A stretch of DNA of 64,000 nt, from positions 3,038,001-3,102,000 of the forward strand of contig NZ_NEVS01000004.1 of the NCBI RefSeq assembly GCF_002261215.1, given 5' to 3'. A model generated the notes under the pieces. It saw only the letters and a program-made list of their open reading frames with translations, ran no database searches and was not told where the DNA came from. Source of the DNA: Bordetella genomosp. 11 (GTDB taxonomy: Bacteria; Pseudomonadota; Gammaproteobacteria; Burkholderiales; Burkholderiaceae_B). The position numbers were made by a program, and so were the translations under genes. Every line of letters begins with the position of its first letter. Position 1 is the first letter of the stretch. Below, piece after piece: positions 34,523-43,657 of the stretch.

Positions 34523-35506
34523 ATGCCGTCCTCGTACCTGCGTCGCATCGCGCGCGTCTTCACCGCCGGCTGCATCACCGCCGCCCTTCCCGTCGCCGCG
34601 CACGCCGCCTACCCGGAGCGCCCGGTCACCATCGTCGTACCGTTCAACACGGGCACCACGCCGGACATCGTGACCCGCCTGCTCGCGTCGGTCCTCAGCA
34701 AGGACACGGGCGGCAATTTCGTGGTGCAGAACAAGGTGGGCGCCTCGGGCATCATCGGCACCCAATACGTGGCCAACCAGCCGGCCGACGGCTATACCCT
34801 GGGCTTCGCCAACGTGGCGACGCTGGCCATCAACCAGTCGCTGTATGCCAAGCTGCCCTACGATGCCGACAAGCAGCTCGCGCCCGTCGCCCTGACCGGC
34901 TCCGTGCAGAACGTGCTGGCCGTGCGTCCCGGCCTGGGCGTGAAGAGCGTCAGCGAGCTGATCGCGCTGGGCAAGAAAGAGCCGGGCAAGCTGGTCTACT
35001 CCTCCGGCGGCAACGGCACCACGGGCCACCTGAGCGCCGCGATGTTCGCCACGATGGCGGGCGTGCAGATGATGCACGTGCCCTACAAGGGCGGGGTCGA
35101 GGCCGACCTGGCCGTGCTGCGCGGTGAAGCCGACCTGGTGTTCGATAACATCTCGTCGATCGCGACGTTCATGGACCAAGGCAAGGTCATTCCGCTGGCC
35201 GTGACCGGCGCGACGCGAGATCCCCTGCTGCCCAACCTGCCCACGCTGGACGAACTGGGCCTGAAAGGCTACCGTGCCGTAGCGTGGACAGGCTACGTGG
35301 CGCCCGCCGGTGTCGATCCCAAGATCCTGGACTGGCTGAACGCAGCCATCAATAAGGCCCTGGCCGAACCGGAAGTGCAGCAAAAGCTGAAGACCCTGGC
35401 CTACGTACCGATCATCAAGCCGCGTCAGGCGCTGTTCGATATCGCCCATGAAGAGCGCCCGACGTGGGCCAAGGTGATCAAGAACGCGAAAGTCAGCGTC
35501 GATTGA
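34523..35506 (+). CDS. Bug-family (TctC-like) periplasmic solute-binding protein
   Basis: 327 residues; the start has AAGGAAAG 8 nt upstream. The signal peptide ends near AAHAAYP and the mature chain has YPERPVTIVVPFNTG, with the Bug loop in the unusual form NTGTTPD rather than xPGGxxD, and later QPADGYTLGFAN and GGNGTTGHLS. The loop change may reflect a different ligand, plausibly an N-substituted amino acid given the flanking carbamoylase and D-aminoacylase. Confidence 0.93.
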   Translation: MPSSYLRRIARVFTAGCITAALPVAAHAAYPERPVTIVVPFNTGTTPDIVTRLLASVLSKDTGGNFVVQNKVGASGIIGTQYVANQPADGYTLGFANVATLAINQSLYAKLPYDADKQLAPVALTGSVQNVLAVRPGLGVKSVSELIALGKKEPGKLVYSSGGNGTTGHLSAAMFATMAGVQMMHVPYKGGVEADLAVLRGEADLVFDNISSIATFMDQGKVIPLAVTGATRDPLLPNLPTLDELGLKGYRAVAWTGYVAPAGVDPKILDWLNAAINKALAEPEVQQKLKTLAYVPIIKPRQALFDIAHEERPTWAKVIKNAKVSVD

Positions 35507-35572
35507 TCGAGTCGCCGAAACCTTTCAATCGTCGGCATTCCAGTCCCGGCGGCGTTTTTTGTGGATAAATCC

Positions 35573-37030
35573 ATGACCCGTGCAGCACAGCCTCATTACG
35601 ACATCCTGATTCGCGGCGGCACGATCATCGATGGTTCCGGCGCGCCGCGCTATTCCGCCGACGTGGCCATTACGGGCCAGCGCATCGCGGCCATCGGCAA
35701 CCTCGCCGCCGTCTCGGCGGACCAGGTTGTCGATGCCGCCGGAAAAATCGTCGCCCCGGGATTCATCGACTCCCACACGCATGACGACCGCTACCTGATC
35801 GTGGACCCCGGAATGCCGGCCAAGCTCAGCCAGGGCGTGACCACGGTCATCACCGGCAATTGCGGCCTGAGCCAGGCGCCCTGGTTGCCGGGCAAGCGCA
35901 AGGAAGTCCTCGCGCCCATCAATTTGCTAAGCACGGACACGGCCGACTTCCCCTACGCCACCTTCCGCGCCTACCTGGAAAAGCTGGACAACCATCCCGC
36001 CGCGGTCAACGCCGCATGCCTGGTCGGCCACACGTCGCTGCGCGCCGCCGCCATGGACGACCTGGACCGTCCGGCCAACGAGGCCGAGATCGCCCACATG
36101 CAGGAGCTGCTGCGCGAAGCGATGGAGGCCGGCGCGATCGGTTTGTCCACGGGCACGGCCTATCCCACCGCCATGCCGGCCACCACGGAAGAACTGATGG
36201 GCGTGGCGAAAGTGCTGCGGGATTACGGCGGCATCTACGCCAGCCACATCCGCGACGAAGCCGACCAGATCTTCGCCGCGCTGGACGAGGCCTTCGCGGT
36301 GGGTGCCGCGGGCCAGGCGCCCGTGCTGGTCTCTCACCACAAGCTGATCGGCCCCAGGAACCACGGCCGTTCCGTGCAGACGCTGGCCCACATCGCCGAA
36401 GCCGCGACACGCCAGCCGGTCCGGCTGGATGCCTACCCCTACGTCGCCGGCTCGACCATCCTGCGCAAGGACCGATTGGCCGTCTCCAGCCGCATCATCG
36501 TCACCAAGTCCGAAGCGCTGCCCCAATACGCGGGCTGGGACCTGGACAAGATCGCGGAAGACATGGGCGTAACGCAGGAAGCCGCGGTGGACGCCCTGCA
36601 GCCGGCCGGGGCGATCTACTTCATCATGGACGAGGCGGACGTCGAACGCATTCTTGCCTATCCCGGCACGATGATCGGGTCGGACGGCCTTCCGCACGAT
36701 CCCGCGCCGCATCCTCGCCTGTGGGGAACATTCCCGCGCGTGCTGGGCTACTACTGCCGCGAGATGCAACTGTTTACGCTGGAAGAGGCCGTGCACAAAA
36801 TGACCGGGATGACGGCCGGCTACTTTCGCCTGCCCGAGCGTGGCCTGCTGAAAACGGGGCACTATGCCGACATCGTGATCTTCGATGCCGAAACCATCGC
36901 CGACACCGCCACCTGGTCATCGCCGACGCGGCAGGCCAAGGGCATATCCTGCGTGTTCGTCAATGGTGTGCCGGCCTGGCGCGATGGCGCCAGCACGGGC
37001 TCACGCACCGGCGCCGTCGTGCGGCCGTAG
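35573..37030 (+). CDS. N-acyl-D-amino-acid deacylase / D-aminoacylase (amidohydrolase family)
   Basis: 485 residues from ATG 35573; a GTG at 35561 is possible. The amidohydrolase start DILIRGGTIIDGSG and the metal motif PGFIDSHTHDD are followed by ITGNCG with the family's Cys ligand, then YASHIRDEAD and SHHKLIG with further metal-binding His. The C-terminal RLPERGLLKTGHYADIVIFD is the usual composite-domain strand. It removes N-acyl groups from D-amino acids with zinc and completes the N-blocked D-amino acid salvage operon. Confidence 0.9.
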   Translation: MTRAAQPHYDILIRGGTIIDGSGAPRYSADVAITGQRIAAIGNLAAVSADQVVDAAGKIVAPGFIDSHTHDDRYLIVDPGMPAKLSQGVTTVITGNCGLSQAPWLPGKRKEVLAPINLLSTDTADFPYATFRAYLEKLDNHPAAVNAACLVGHTSLRAAAMDDLDRPANEAEIAHMQELLREAMEAGAIGLSTGTAYPTAMPATTEELMGVAKVLRDYGGIYASHIRDEADQIFAALDEAFAVGAAGQAPVLVSHHKLIGPRNHGRSVQTLAHIAEAATRQPVRLDAYPYVAGSTILRKDRLAVSSRIIVTKSEALPQYAGWDLDKIAEDMGVTQEAAVDALQPAGAIYFIMDEADVERILAYPGTMIGSDGLPHDPAPHPRLWGTFPRVLGYYCREMQLFTLEEAVHKMTGMTAGYFRLPERGLLKTGHYADIVIFDAETIADTATWSSPTRQAKGISCVFVNGVPAWRDGASTGSRTGAVVRP

Positions 37031-37064
37031 CCGATGCGGCGGGATCGGATAGCACCGCGCCCGC

Positions 37065-37832
37065 TCAGCCCCCGCTCGATGCCTCGAACGCCAAGGCGAT
37101 GTCCGCGGCGAATTTGCGCAAGGTCGGCACGTTACCGACCATTTGCTCGTAGTTCATACGGGCCGTCGGCGCCGATACGCACAAACCGATAAACGCATTG
37201 CTGCGCAGCGGAATGCGCACCCCCACGCCGACGACGCCCGCATTCCATTCTTCGTTGCAGGACGCCCAACCCTGGGCGCGGATCTCGTTGAAATGGGCGC
37301 GCAGGCGCGCTTCGCCGGTCAACGTCTTGTTGGTGAACTTGCGGCGGGTCGACGACCGGAACCACTGGGCCAACGCCTCTTCCGGCATATGCGCCAAATG
37401 CAGCTTGCCAATGGACGTGCAATGCAGCGGCCCCCGGTTGCCCTGCTCCAGATGCAGGCCGCCCGGCCGGCGGACCGCCGCGGCATCCACGCAGACCAGC
37501 TCGCCGTCCACCACCATGCTGATCTGCGCGAACTCCCCCAGCGAAATCGTCAAGGACTTCAAGAGGGCGTGCGGCTGATCCGCGTTCAGCGATGTCTGCA
37601 CGGCGTCGATGCCAAGGCGCGTCAGCCGCGCCCCGGGCATGACGCGCTTGGACGAAAGATGACGCGCCAACACGTTGCGGTCGATCAGTTGGACGACCAG
37701 GCGATGCACGGTGGGCATCGCCAGCCCGGTCAGCTCCGCAATTTCCGTGACCGAAAGCGGGCGCCGGGAGGCGGCCACGGCCTCCATGATGATCAGTGTC
37801 TTATCTATCGGGGCGTCATCCATGGCGGCCAT
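37065..37832 (-). CDS. IclR-family transcriptional regulator
   Basis: 255 residues from the ATG with GGAAAG upstream; a longer in-frame start at 37961 would overlap the opposite promoter. LSVTEIAELTGLAMPTVHRL is the helix-turn-helix (about residues 22-41). The effector domain shows CTSIGKLHLAHMPEE and GVGVRIPLRSN. It is divergent from the MFS - ureidoglycolate lyase - allantoinase operon and probably controls it. Confidence 0.9.
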   Translation of the reverse strand: MAAMDDAPIDKTLIIMEAVAASRRPLSVTEIAELTGLAMPTVHRLVVQLIDRNVLARHLSSKRVMPGARLTRLGIDAVQTSLNADQPHALLKSLTISLGEFAQISMVVDGELVCVDAAAVRRPGGLHLEQGNRGPLHCTSIGKLHLAHMPEEALAQWFRSSTRRKFTNKTLTGEARLRAHFNEIRAQGWASCNEEWNAGVVGVGVRIPLRSNAFIGLCVSAPTARMNYEQMVGNVPTLRKFAADIALAFEASSGG

Positions 37833-37963
37833 GCGGCTTTCCAAATTTGAGAAGAAAAATTCCGGATTCCGAGAAATCTGGCTTGTTGCGGGTAGGGGTC
37901 GAGCATAGCATCCACCCGGCGTCGAGACAGATCGGCGCGGCACATAATCCAAGGGGTTCAATC

Positions 37964-39340
37964 ATGGTTCACAACGGCAACAACTCCCCGGGCGGCAACG
38001 CCATCCCGCCCCACGACAAGGCGCTGATCGCGAAGGCGGCGCGACGGCTCATTCCGCTGATCATGATCCTGTATGTAGTGGCCTACCTGGACCGGGTCAA
38101 TATCTCTTTCGCGGCCCTGCAGATGAATGCCGACCTGGGGCTGTCCAATGCGGTCTATGGCTTCGGCGCCAGCATGTTCTTCATCAGCTACTTCCTGTTC
38201 GAGGTGCCCAGCAACCTGATCCTGGACAAGGTCGGCCCGCGCCGCTGGATCGCGCGCATCATGATCACCTGGGGCATCGTGTCCGCATGCATGGCCTTCG
38301 TGCAGGGCGAGAAGAGCTTTTATGTGCTGCGTTTCCTGCTGGGCGTGGCGGAAGCCGGCTTCTTCCCCGGCATCGTCATGTACATCAGTTATTGGTTTCC
38401 GAAGTCCTATCGGGCGCGCTTTACCAGCATTTTCATGATGTCGATTCCCGTATCGGGCTTGATCGGCAGCCCCATATCCGGCTACATCCTGGACGGCTTG
38501 AACGGCGTCGGCGGCCTGGCGGGCTGGAAATGGATGTTCATCATCGAGGCGCTGCCCGCCGTGGTGCTGGGCGTTGCCTGCCTTTGGCTTTTGACCGACC
38601 GGCCTTCCAAGGCAGCCTGGCTGACGCCGTCCGAACGCGAGCGCCTGGAGACGATCCTGGCCGAAGAGCGCCGCAACCTGGAGGCCGTACGGAAATACAA
38701 ACTGTCCGAGGCGTTTACCTCGCCCGGCGTACTTCTGCTCGCCGGCATTCTGTTCTGCATCGTATTCGGCGTAACCGGTATTGCCTTTTTCCTGCCGCAG
38801 ATCATCAAGAGCTTTGGCTACTCCAACACGGCGGTTGGGTTCCTGAGCGTGCTGCCTTTTCTGGCGGGGGTGTGCGCCATGTATCTGTGGGCGCGCCATT
38901 CCGACATGAAGGGCGAAAAGATACGCCACCTGGGCGCCGCCCTGGCGCTGGCCGGCGCGGGCTTCATCTTCACCACCTTCGTGCTGGGCAATCACACCGC
39001 GGCATTGATCGGGCTGATCGTCTCCGCGGCCGGTGTCTACGCGGCCAACACCATGCTGTGGACACTGCCCACCTCGTTGCTGACGGGTACGGCCGCCGCT
39101 GCCGCGGTAGCGCTGATCAACTCCCTGGCCAACCTGAGCGGCGTCATCGCGCCGCCGCTGCTGGGCTGGAGCCGCGACGTCACCGGAGGCTTCGCCGCCA
39201 CGGGCGCCATCTTCGCGGGCTTCGTGATACTGGGCGCGCTGTTGACCTGGGCCTTCTCGCGAACCGAACTGGCCAGGGGCGAGCGCATCGACAAGGAGAA
39301 AGAACCTCATGCCATTGCAGCACATCGTCGTTCGGCCTGA
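37964..39340 (+). CDS. MFS transporter of the anion:cation symporter (ACS) family
   Basis: 458 residues with twelve predicted membrane helices. The N-terminal LYVVAYLDRVNISFAAL block and GVAEAGFFPGIVMYISYWFP are hallmarks of the ACS/phthalate-tartrate permease group. AAGGGG lies 7 nt before the ATG. It overlaps the ureidoglycolate lyase gene by 32 nt, so it is co-translated with it and probably imports a ureide or related organic anion. Confidence 0.92.
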   Translation: MVHNGNNSPGGNAIPPHDKALIAKAARRLIPLIMILYVVAYLDRVNISFAALQMNADLGLSNAVYGFGASMFFISYFLFEVPSNLILDKVGPRRWIARIMITWGIVSACMAFVQGEKSFYVLRFLLGVAEAGFFPGIVMYISYWFPKSYRARFTSIFMMSIPVSGLIGSPISGYILDGLNGVGGLAGWKWMFIIEALPAVVLGVACLWLLTDRPSKAAWLTPSERERLETILAEERRNLEAVRKYKLSEAFTSPGVLLLAGILFCIVFGVTGIAFFLPQIIKSFGYSNTAVGFLSVLPFLAGVCAMYLWARHSDMKGEKIRHLGAALALAGAGFIFTTFVLGNHTAALIGLIVSAAGVYAANTMLWTLPTSLLTGTAAAAAVALINSLANLSGVIAPPLLGWSRDVTGGFAATGAIFAGFVILGALLTWAFSRTELARGERIDKEKEPHAIAAHRRSA

Positions 39341-39800
39341 TGGGGACGCCCGCTTGGACCCCTACGGCGTGATCTTTCCGGTCACGCCGGGCGACGACCG
39401 CATACCGATACCTTTGGAGCACCCGGGCGCCGCCGGGCACGGCGTCTTCACGGCCACGGTGATACGCGCCCGCTCCAGCCAGGCGACCGGCTCGATCCGC
39501 GGCATGGAGCGGCACCCGCATTCCGTGCAGGCCTTCGTCCCGCTGAGCGCATACCGGCTCGTCGCCGTCACCGCGTCCGGCCGCGAGCCGCCCACCGAGC
39601 CGGGACAACTGGCCGTCCTCCATATCCCGGCGGGATGGGGGTTCGCCTGGCATCCAGGTGTGTGGCATACCGGCATGATGGGTGACGGCATGGATGCCGC
39701 GCTCGTCTCGATGGTCCGCCGCATTCCGGACGGTAGCGATACCGAGACCATCACCCTGCCCTTTTCCATCAACCCTGCGGAGCCGCACGCTCATGGCTAA
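39309..39800 (+). CDS. allA: Ureidoglycolate lyase-like protein (AllA family)
   Basis: 163 residues, normal family length. The cupin-like core MERHPHSVQAFVPLSAY and PAGWGFAWHPGVWHTG match ureidoglycolate lyase, which splits ureidoglycolate into glyoxylate and urea. It overlaps the transporter gene before it and the deacetylase-fold gene after it (8 nt). The pairing with a PuuE-type gene supports purine/allantoin or another ureide as substrate. Confidence 0.85.
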   Translation: MPLQHIVVRPDGDARLDPYGVIFPVTPGDDRIPIPLEHPGAAGHGVFTATVIRARSSQATGSIRGMERHPHSVQAFVPLSAYRLVAVTASGREPPTEPGQLAVLHIPAGWGFAWHPGVWHTGMMGDGMDAALVSMVRRIPDGSDTETITLPFSINPAEPHAHG

Positions 39801-40728
39801 TAGCAATCGTCCGGTGCGCGATCTGACCGGATACGGAAAATCGACGCCCATCCCGAAATGGCCCGCGCAAGCGCGGGTAGCCGTCAATATCGTGATCAAT
39901 GTCGAGGAAGGCTCCGAACCCTCGGTGCCCGACGGCGATGCCGACAGCGAGGTCGGGCTCATCGAGACCGGCGGACGCGCCTTCCCTGGCCGCGACCTCG
40001 GCGCCGAGTCGATGTTCGAGTACGGCAGCCGTGCGGGTTTCTGGCGGCTGTGGAAAATCCTGCAGCGCTACCGCGCGCCCGCCACATTCTTTGCCTGTTC
40101 GCTGGCGCTGGAGCGCAACCCCGCCATCGCCGCCGTCATTCGCGACGGCGTGGCGGCCGGCGACTACGATGTGTGCGGCCACGGCTTGCGCTGGGAACGT
40201 CACCAGACGCTGAGCGCCGAAGCCGAGACCCGCGCCATCCATACCGCCTACGACCGAATCGCCGCCCTTGCCGGGGCGCCTCCGGCCGGCTGGTATTGCC
40301 GCTACGCGCCCACGGTGCATACGCGGGAAATCGTGGCTGCCCATGGGGGCTTCCTGTACGACAGCGATGCCTATAACGACGACCTGCCCTATTGGGTAAC
40401 GGCCAACGATCGGCCGCACCTGGTGGTGCCGTATACGCAGGTCATGAACGATGCCAAGTTCCTGCGCGGTGGGTTGAATACCGGCTCCGACTTCTTCGAA
40501 GTGCTGCGCGAGCAATTCGATGCGCTATGGGAGGAAGGCGCGACGGAGCCGAAGATGATGTCCATCGGCCTGCATTGCCGCGTCGCCGGGCACCCTTTCC
40601 GCGCCACGGCCCTGTCCCGCTTCCTCGCGCATATCGCCGCGCATCCCGATGTGTGGCTGTGCCGGCGCGTGGATATCGCCCGCCACTGGATGGAACACCA
40701 TCCTTATCGGCCGCTTGGGGCTGCATAG
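39793..40728 (+). CDS. Polysaccharide-deacetylase-fold allantoinase-like protein (PuuE family)
   Basis: 311 residues. The start overlaps the preceding gene by 8 nt. The N-terminus RDLTGYGKSTPIPKWPAQAR and VNIVINVEEGSE, with RAPATFFACSLALERNP later, are typical of the metal-independent allantoinase PuuE. It should open allantoin to allantoate or deformylate/hydrolyse a related cyclic ureide. With AllA and the MFS transporter it forms a short ureide-use operon, though allantoicase and urease are not in view. Confidence 0.85.
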   Translation: MANSNRPVRDLTGYGKSTPIPKWPAQARVAVNIVINVEEGSEPSVPDGDADSEVGLIETGGRAFPGRDLGAESMFEYGSRAGFWRLWKILQRYRAPATFFACSLALERNPAIAAVIRDGVAAGDYDVCGHGLRWERHQTLSAEAETRAIHTAYDRIAALAGAPPAGWYCRYAPTVHTREIVAAHGGFLYDSDAYNDDLPYWVTANDRPHLVVPYTQVMNDAKFLRGGLNTGSDFFEVLREQFDALWEEGATEPKMMSIGLHCRVAGHPFRATALSRFLAHIAAHPDVWLCRRVDIARHWMEHHPYRPLGAA

Positions 40729-40747
40729 GCCCTCGCCAGGGCGCGCT

Positions 40748-40786
40748 GGAAGCGGCTCGCGCACGTGCCGGACCGCGACCGCTTCC
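40748..40786. terminator. Inverted repeat between convergent genes
   Basis: GGAAGCGG and CCGCTTCC enclose 23 bases that contain the dyad GCACGTGC. It lies between the convergent PuuE-like and XRE genes. The loop is long and no T-run follows, so the terminator call is tentative. Confidence 0.35.
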
Positions 40787-40799
40787 GGAATTTCCCGCG

Positions 40800-41426
40800 C
40801 TACAGATGCGTATCGACGCCGCTCATGATCCAGAGCACCTTGGCCTCGACATCGGAAGGGTTCGCCAACGAATGCTCGACATTGCTATTGAATTGAAAGC
40901 TGTCGCCCACGTCGAGCGTGGCGGTCACATCGCCTACCGATAACTGGACGCTGCCGGCGATTACGTATCCGGCCTTTTGCCCCCCGCCGACGAAAACGTC
41001 CTCTGTCGCGCTGCCCGGCGACATATCGATGAACATGACACGCAGATCGCCCGCCGGTTGCGGCGACAGCAGCTCCTTGACGAGGCCGGATTCCTTCAGC
41101 TCCATCATCGGCCGCTGGCCGCGGCGAAGCACGAAAGGCGGCGTGGCGGACGCATCGGCCTTGGGTTCGTCGAAAAATTGCCAGACACTGATGCCCAGGG
41201 CGCTGCGCAGCCGTTGCAGCGTCTTGATGGACGGGTTCGAATTGCCGCGCTCGATCTGGCTGATCATTCCTGCAGACACGCCGGACCGGGAGGCGAGCTC
41301 CAGCGTGGAGAAACCGCGGTCGCTGCGCAACGCCCGCAGCCGGTCGCCGAGCCGCTTGGCGTTTTCATCTTCCGCCCTGGACATATCCTTTGCCAATGAA
41401 GCACGAGCGTTGGTTTGGCGCGCCAT
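40800..41426 (-). CDS. XRE-family regulator with C-terminal cupin (PuuR-like)
   Basis: 208 residues. An HTH_XRE domain covers about residues 25-85 (LASRSGVSAGMISQIERGNS) and a cupin domain the last 70 (GYVIAGSVQLSVGD, then FQFNSNVEHSLANP). PuuR, the putrescine-utilisation repressor, has this layout. Here it is divergent from a cupin - aldehyde dehydrogenase - FAD oxidase operon that resembles the puu gene set in function, so it probably represses that operon in response to an amine or amino acid. Confidence 0.9.
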   Translation of the reverse strand: MARQTNARASLAKDMSRAEDENAKRLGDRLRALRSDRGFSTLELASRSGVSAGMISQIERGNSNPSIKTLQRLRSALGISVWQFFDEPKADASATPPFVLRRGQRPMMELKESGLVKELLSPQPAGDLRVMFIDMSPGSATEDVFVGGGQKAGYVIAGSVQLSVGDVTATLDVGDSFQFNSNVEHSLANPSDVEAKVLWIMSGVDTHL

Positions 41427-41492
41427 GTTTTTCCGATTGCCGATACTGCCCCGTAAGCCAGATCGGTGGAACCGGTGGCCAGGAGCGCGTTC

Positions 41493-41513
41493 ATTATATT
41501 AGTACATCGGTAC
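41493..41513 (-). promoter_or_regulatory. Candidate -10 and dyad of the XRE gene
   Basis: On the minus strand TATAAT occurs at 41498-41493 and the dyad GTAC-ATCG-GTAC lies just upstream at 41502-41513. No good -35 is seen. The overlap suggests the XRE protein may repress its own promoter. Confidence 0.4.
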
Positions 41514-41640
41514 GGACCGCACGCTCAATCCGCCACGGCGATTCGCATGCGTATGAAGCGGGCGCAACGCGGCTCAACAGGGGAAATCCGCTTCATAAGC
41601 GATCCAGGGTAAACGCCAGCGGGCCACGCATCCCTATTCG

Positions 41641-41669
41641 TTGTGTTCAACATAGTGAGGACCTATACT
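41641..41669 (+). promoter_or_regulatory. Sigma70 promoter of the cupin-aldehyde dehydrogenase-FAD oxidase operon
   Basis: TTGTGT at 41641-41646, 17 bases, TATACT at 41664-41669: a strong sigma70 match. Two TAGTGA copies, one in the spacer (41653-41658) and one at the expected transcription start (41676-41681), are 23 bp apart and are candidate operators for the divergent XRE regulator. The other ~250 bases of this intergenic region show nothing else clear. Confidence 0.65.
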
Positions 41670-41751
41670 GCAATTTAGTGAACGCTTTTGAGGCGCGCAC
41701 TCTTGCGCCATCCGCGCACCGTGACGCCTTGCACACCCCACCGGAGAAAAA

Positions 41752-42105
41752 ATGTCGCTGCTCAAAACAATACGTACGACGGACCTTGGCGAAGGCACCC
41801 TATCCACGGCGGCGGCGGAAATCCTGCTGGAAGGATCCCCCAGCTTCACCACCTGGAATCAGGACGAAGCCAAGGATGGCAAGGTCCACACCGGCGTATG
41901 GCAAGCGACGCCTGGCACCACCAAATCCATCAAGGGCTCCAAGTATGAGTTCTGCCTGCTTCTGGAGGGCGCTGTCGAGCTCACGGAACAGGGGGGCGAC
42001 ACGGTTACCTATCGCGCCGGCGACAGCTTCGTGATGAAGCCCGGATTCATCGGCACGTGGAAGACCATCGAAACGCTGCGCAAAATCTATGTGATCGTGG
42101 AGTGA
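41752..42105 (+). CDS. Cupin-domain protein (DUF861/COG3450-like)
   Basis: 117 residues forming a single small cupin. GVWQATPGTTKSIKGSKYEF and AGDSFVMKPGFIGTWK fit the DUF861 group related to (S)-ureidoglycine aminohydrolase. Such proteins frequently accompany FAD amine oxidases and aldehyde dehydrogenases of amino-acid or polyamine catabolism, but their reaction is unsettled. It is 5 nt upstream of the aldehyde dehydrogenase gene. Confidence 0.85.
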   Translation: MSLLKTIRTTDLGEGTLSTAAAEILLEGSPSFTTWNQDEAKDGKVHTGVWQATPGTTKSIKGSKYEFCLLLEGAVELTEQGGDTVTYRAGDSFVMKPGFIGTWKTIETLRKIYVIVE

Positions 42106-42110
42106 GCGCG

Positions 42111-43607
42111 ATGACACAGGCTGACGGTTTCGATCCCGACTCTGTGCCGTTCGAGCGCGGGCATTACATTGGCGGCAAGGTGGTCGACGACGCTGGGGAG
42201 CATCTGACGGTTGCCCGCCCCTCCGACCTGATCCCGTACGCCGACCTGCCGCAGGGTACCGCGGATACGGTGGATCGCGCCGTCGCCAGCGCCAGGCATG
42301 CCCTGGACAGCAGCGGCTGGGGCAGGCAAGCGCCGCGCGAACGCGCACGGGCCATGCGCCGGTGGGCGGATCTGATTGAAAAGCACCAGGAAGAGCTGGG
42401 CAAGCTGGAAGCCCTGGGATCGACGCGCCCGATATCGCAGGCCGTCGGCGGCGATGTCGCCAGCGTGGCCGAAGGCATCCGTTTCTTCTCGGAGTGGGCC
42501 GACAAACTGGGCGGCGACGTCGCGGCAACGCGGTCGAATGACCTGGGCATGATCCTGTCCGAGCCTTACGGCGTGGTTGGCGCCATCACGCCATGGAACT
42601 TTCCGCTCAGCATGGCGAGCTGGAAGGCCGGACCGGCGCTGGCGGCCGGCAACGCGATCGTGCTCAAGCCTTCCGAGCTGACGCCCTTTTCCACCGTACG
42701 GCTGGCGCAGCTTGCCGTCGAAGCCGGCATACCGGCCGGCATTTTCAATGTGGTGCACGGCAGCGGCCCCGTCACCGGCGAGGCCATCAGCCGGCATCCC
42801 GGCATCGCCAAGGTGTCTTTTACAGGCTCGACCCGGACCGGCGTGGCCGTGATGAAGGCCGCCGCCGAAAGCGGCGTCAAGCCGGTCACCCTGGAATTGG
42901 GCGGCAAGAGCCCGCAACTGGTTTTCGCCGACGCGGACCTGGAGCGCGCAGCCGACTGCATCGCCGGTTCCATGTTGGCCAATGCGGGGCAAGCGTGCGT
43001 GGCGGGATCGCGCCTGATCGTCGAACGATCGGCCGAAGAGCCGCTGGTGCGCCTGCTGCGGCAGAAACTCGCGGGCGCTGCCGCCGGCCACACCTGGAAG
43101 GCATCCACCAACTACGCGCCTATCATCTCGGAGACGCAGGCACGCCGCATCGACCGGATCCTGCGGGACAGCCTCGCCCAGGGCGCCGAGTGCATCATCG
43201 GCGGGCAGCGCATCGACGGGTATGGCGGCGCCTACTATCAGCCTACCCTGCTGACCAACGTCGACGCCGCCACCGCCGCCGTGCGGGAGGAGATCTTCGG
43301 TCCCGTATTGACGATACAGGCCTTCGACACCGAGGAAGAAGGCCTGGCGTTGGCCGACCATCCGGAATACGGTTTGGCCGCCGGCGTCTACACGCGCGAC
43401 CTGGGACGCGCCATGCGGGCGATGCGCGCCATACAGGCGGGCACGGTGTGGATCAACCGCTACTCCCGCACCTTGGACTTCATCCTGCCCACGGGGGGCT
43501 ATAAAAGCTCCGGCATCGGCAAGGATCTTGGCCGGCAGGCAGTCGAACAGAACCTGCGGCACAAGACCGTACTGCTGAACATCGGCGCAGACATGCCCGC
43601 GCGTTGA
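42111..43607 (+). CDS. NAD(P)-dependent aldehyde dehydrogenase
   Basis: 498 residues from the ATG with GGAG 8 nt upstream. The cofactor motif AITPWNFPLSM, catalytic Glu in LELGGKSPQLV and catalytic Cys in ANAGQACVAGSRL are all present. It would oxidise the aldehyde made by the downstream FAD oxidase to a carboxylic acid, as PuuC does for gamma-glutamyl-aminobutyraldehyde. The exact aldehyde is not evident. Confidence 0.93.
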   Translation: MTQADGFDPDSVPFERGHYIGGKVVDDAGEHLTVARPSDLIPYADLPQGTADTVDRAVASARHALDSSGWGRQAPRERARAMRRWADLIEKHQEELGKLEALGSTRPISQAVGGDVASVAEGIRFFSEWADKLGGDVAATRSNDLGMILSEPYGVVGAITPWNFPLSMASWKAGPALAAGNAIVLKPSELTPFSTVRLAQLAVEAGIPAGIFNVVHGSGPVTGEAISRHPGIAKVSFTGSTRTGVAVMKAAAESGVKPVTLELGGKSPQLVFADADLERAADCIAGSMLANAGQACVAGSRLIVERSAEEPLVRLLRQKLAGAAAGHTWKASTNYAPIISETQARRIDRILRDSLAQGAECIIGGQRIDGYGGAYYQPTLLTNVDAATAAVREEIFGPVLTIQAFDTEEEGLALADHPEYGLAAGVYTRDLGRAMRAMRAIQAGTVWINRYSRTLDFILPTGGYKSSGIGKDLGRQAVEQNLRHKTVLLNIGADMPAR

Positions 43608-43657
43608 CGCAGCCGCCCCGCTGCCGCACCCAAACCACTTAGAACGGGCTACATGCC

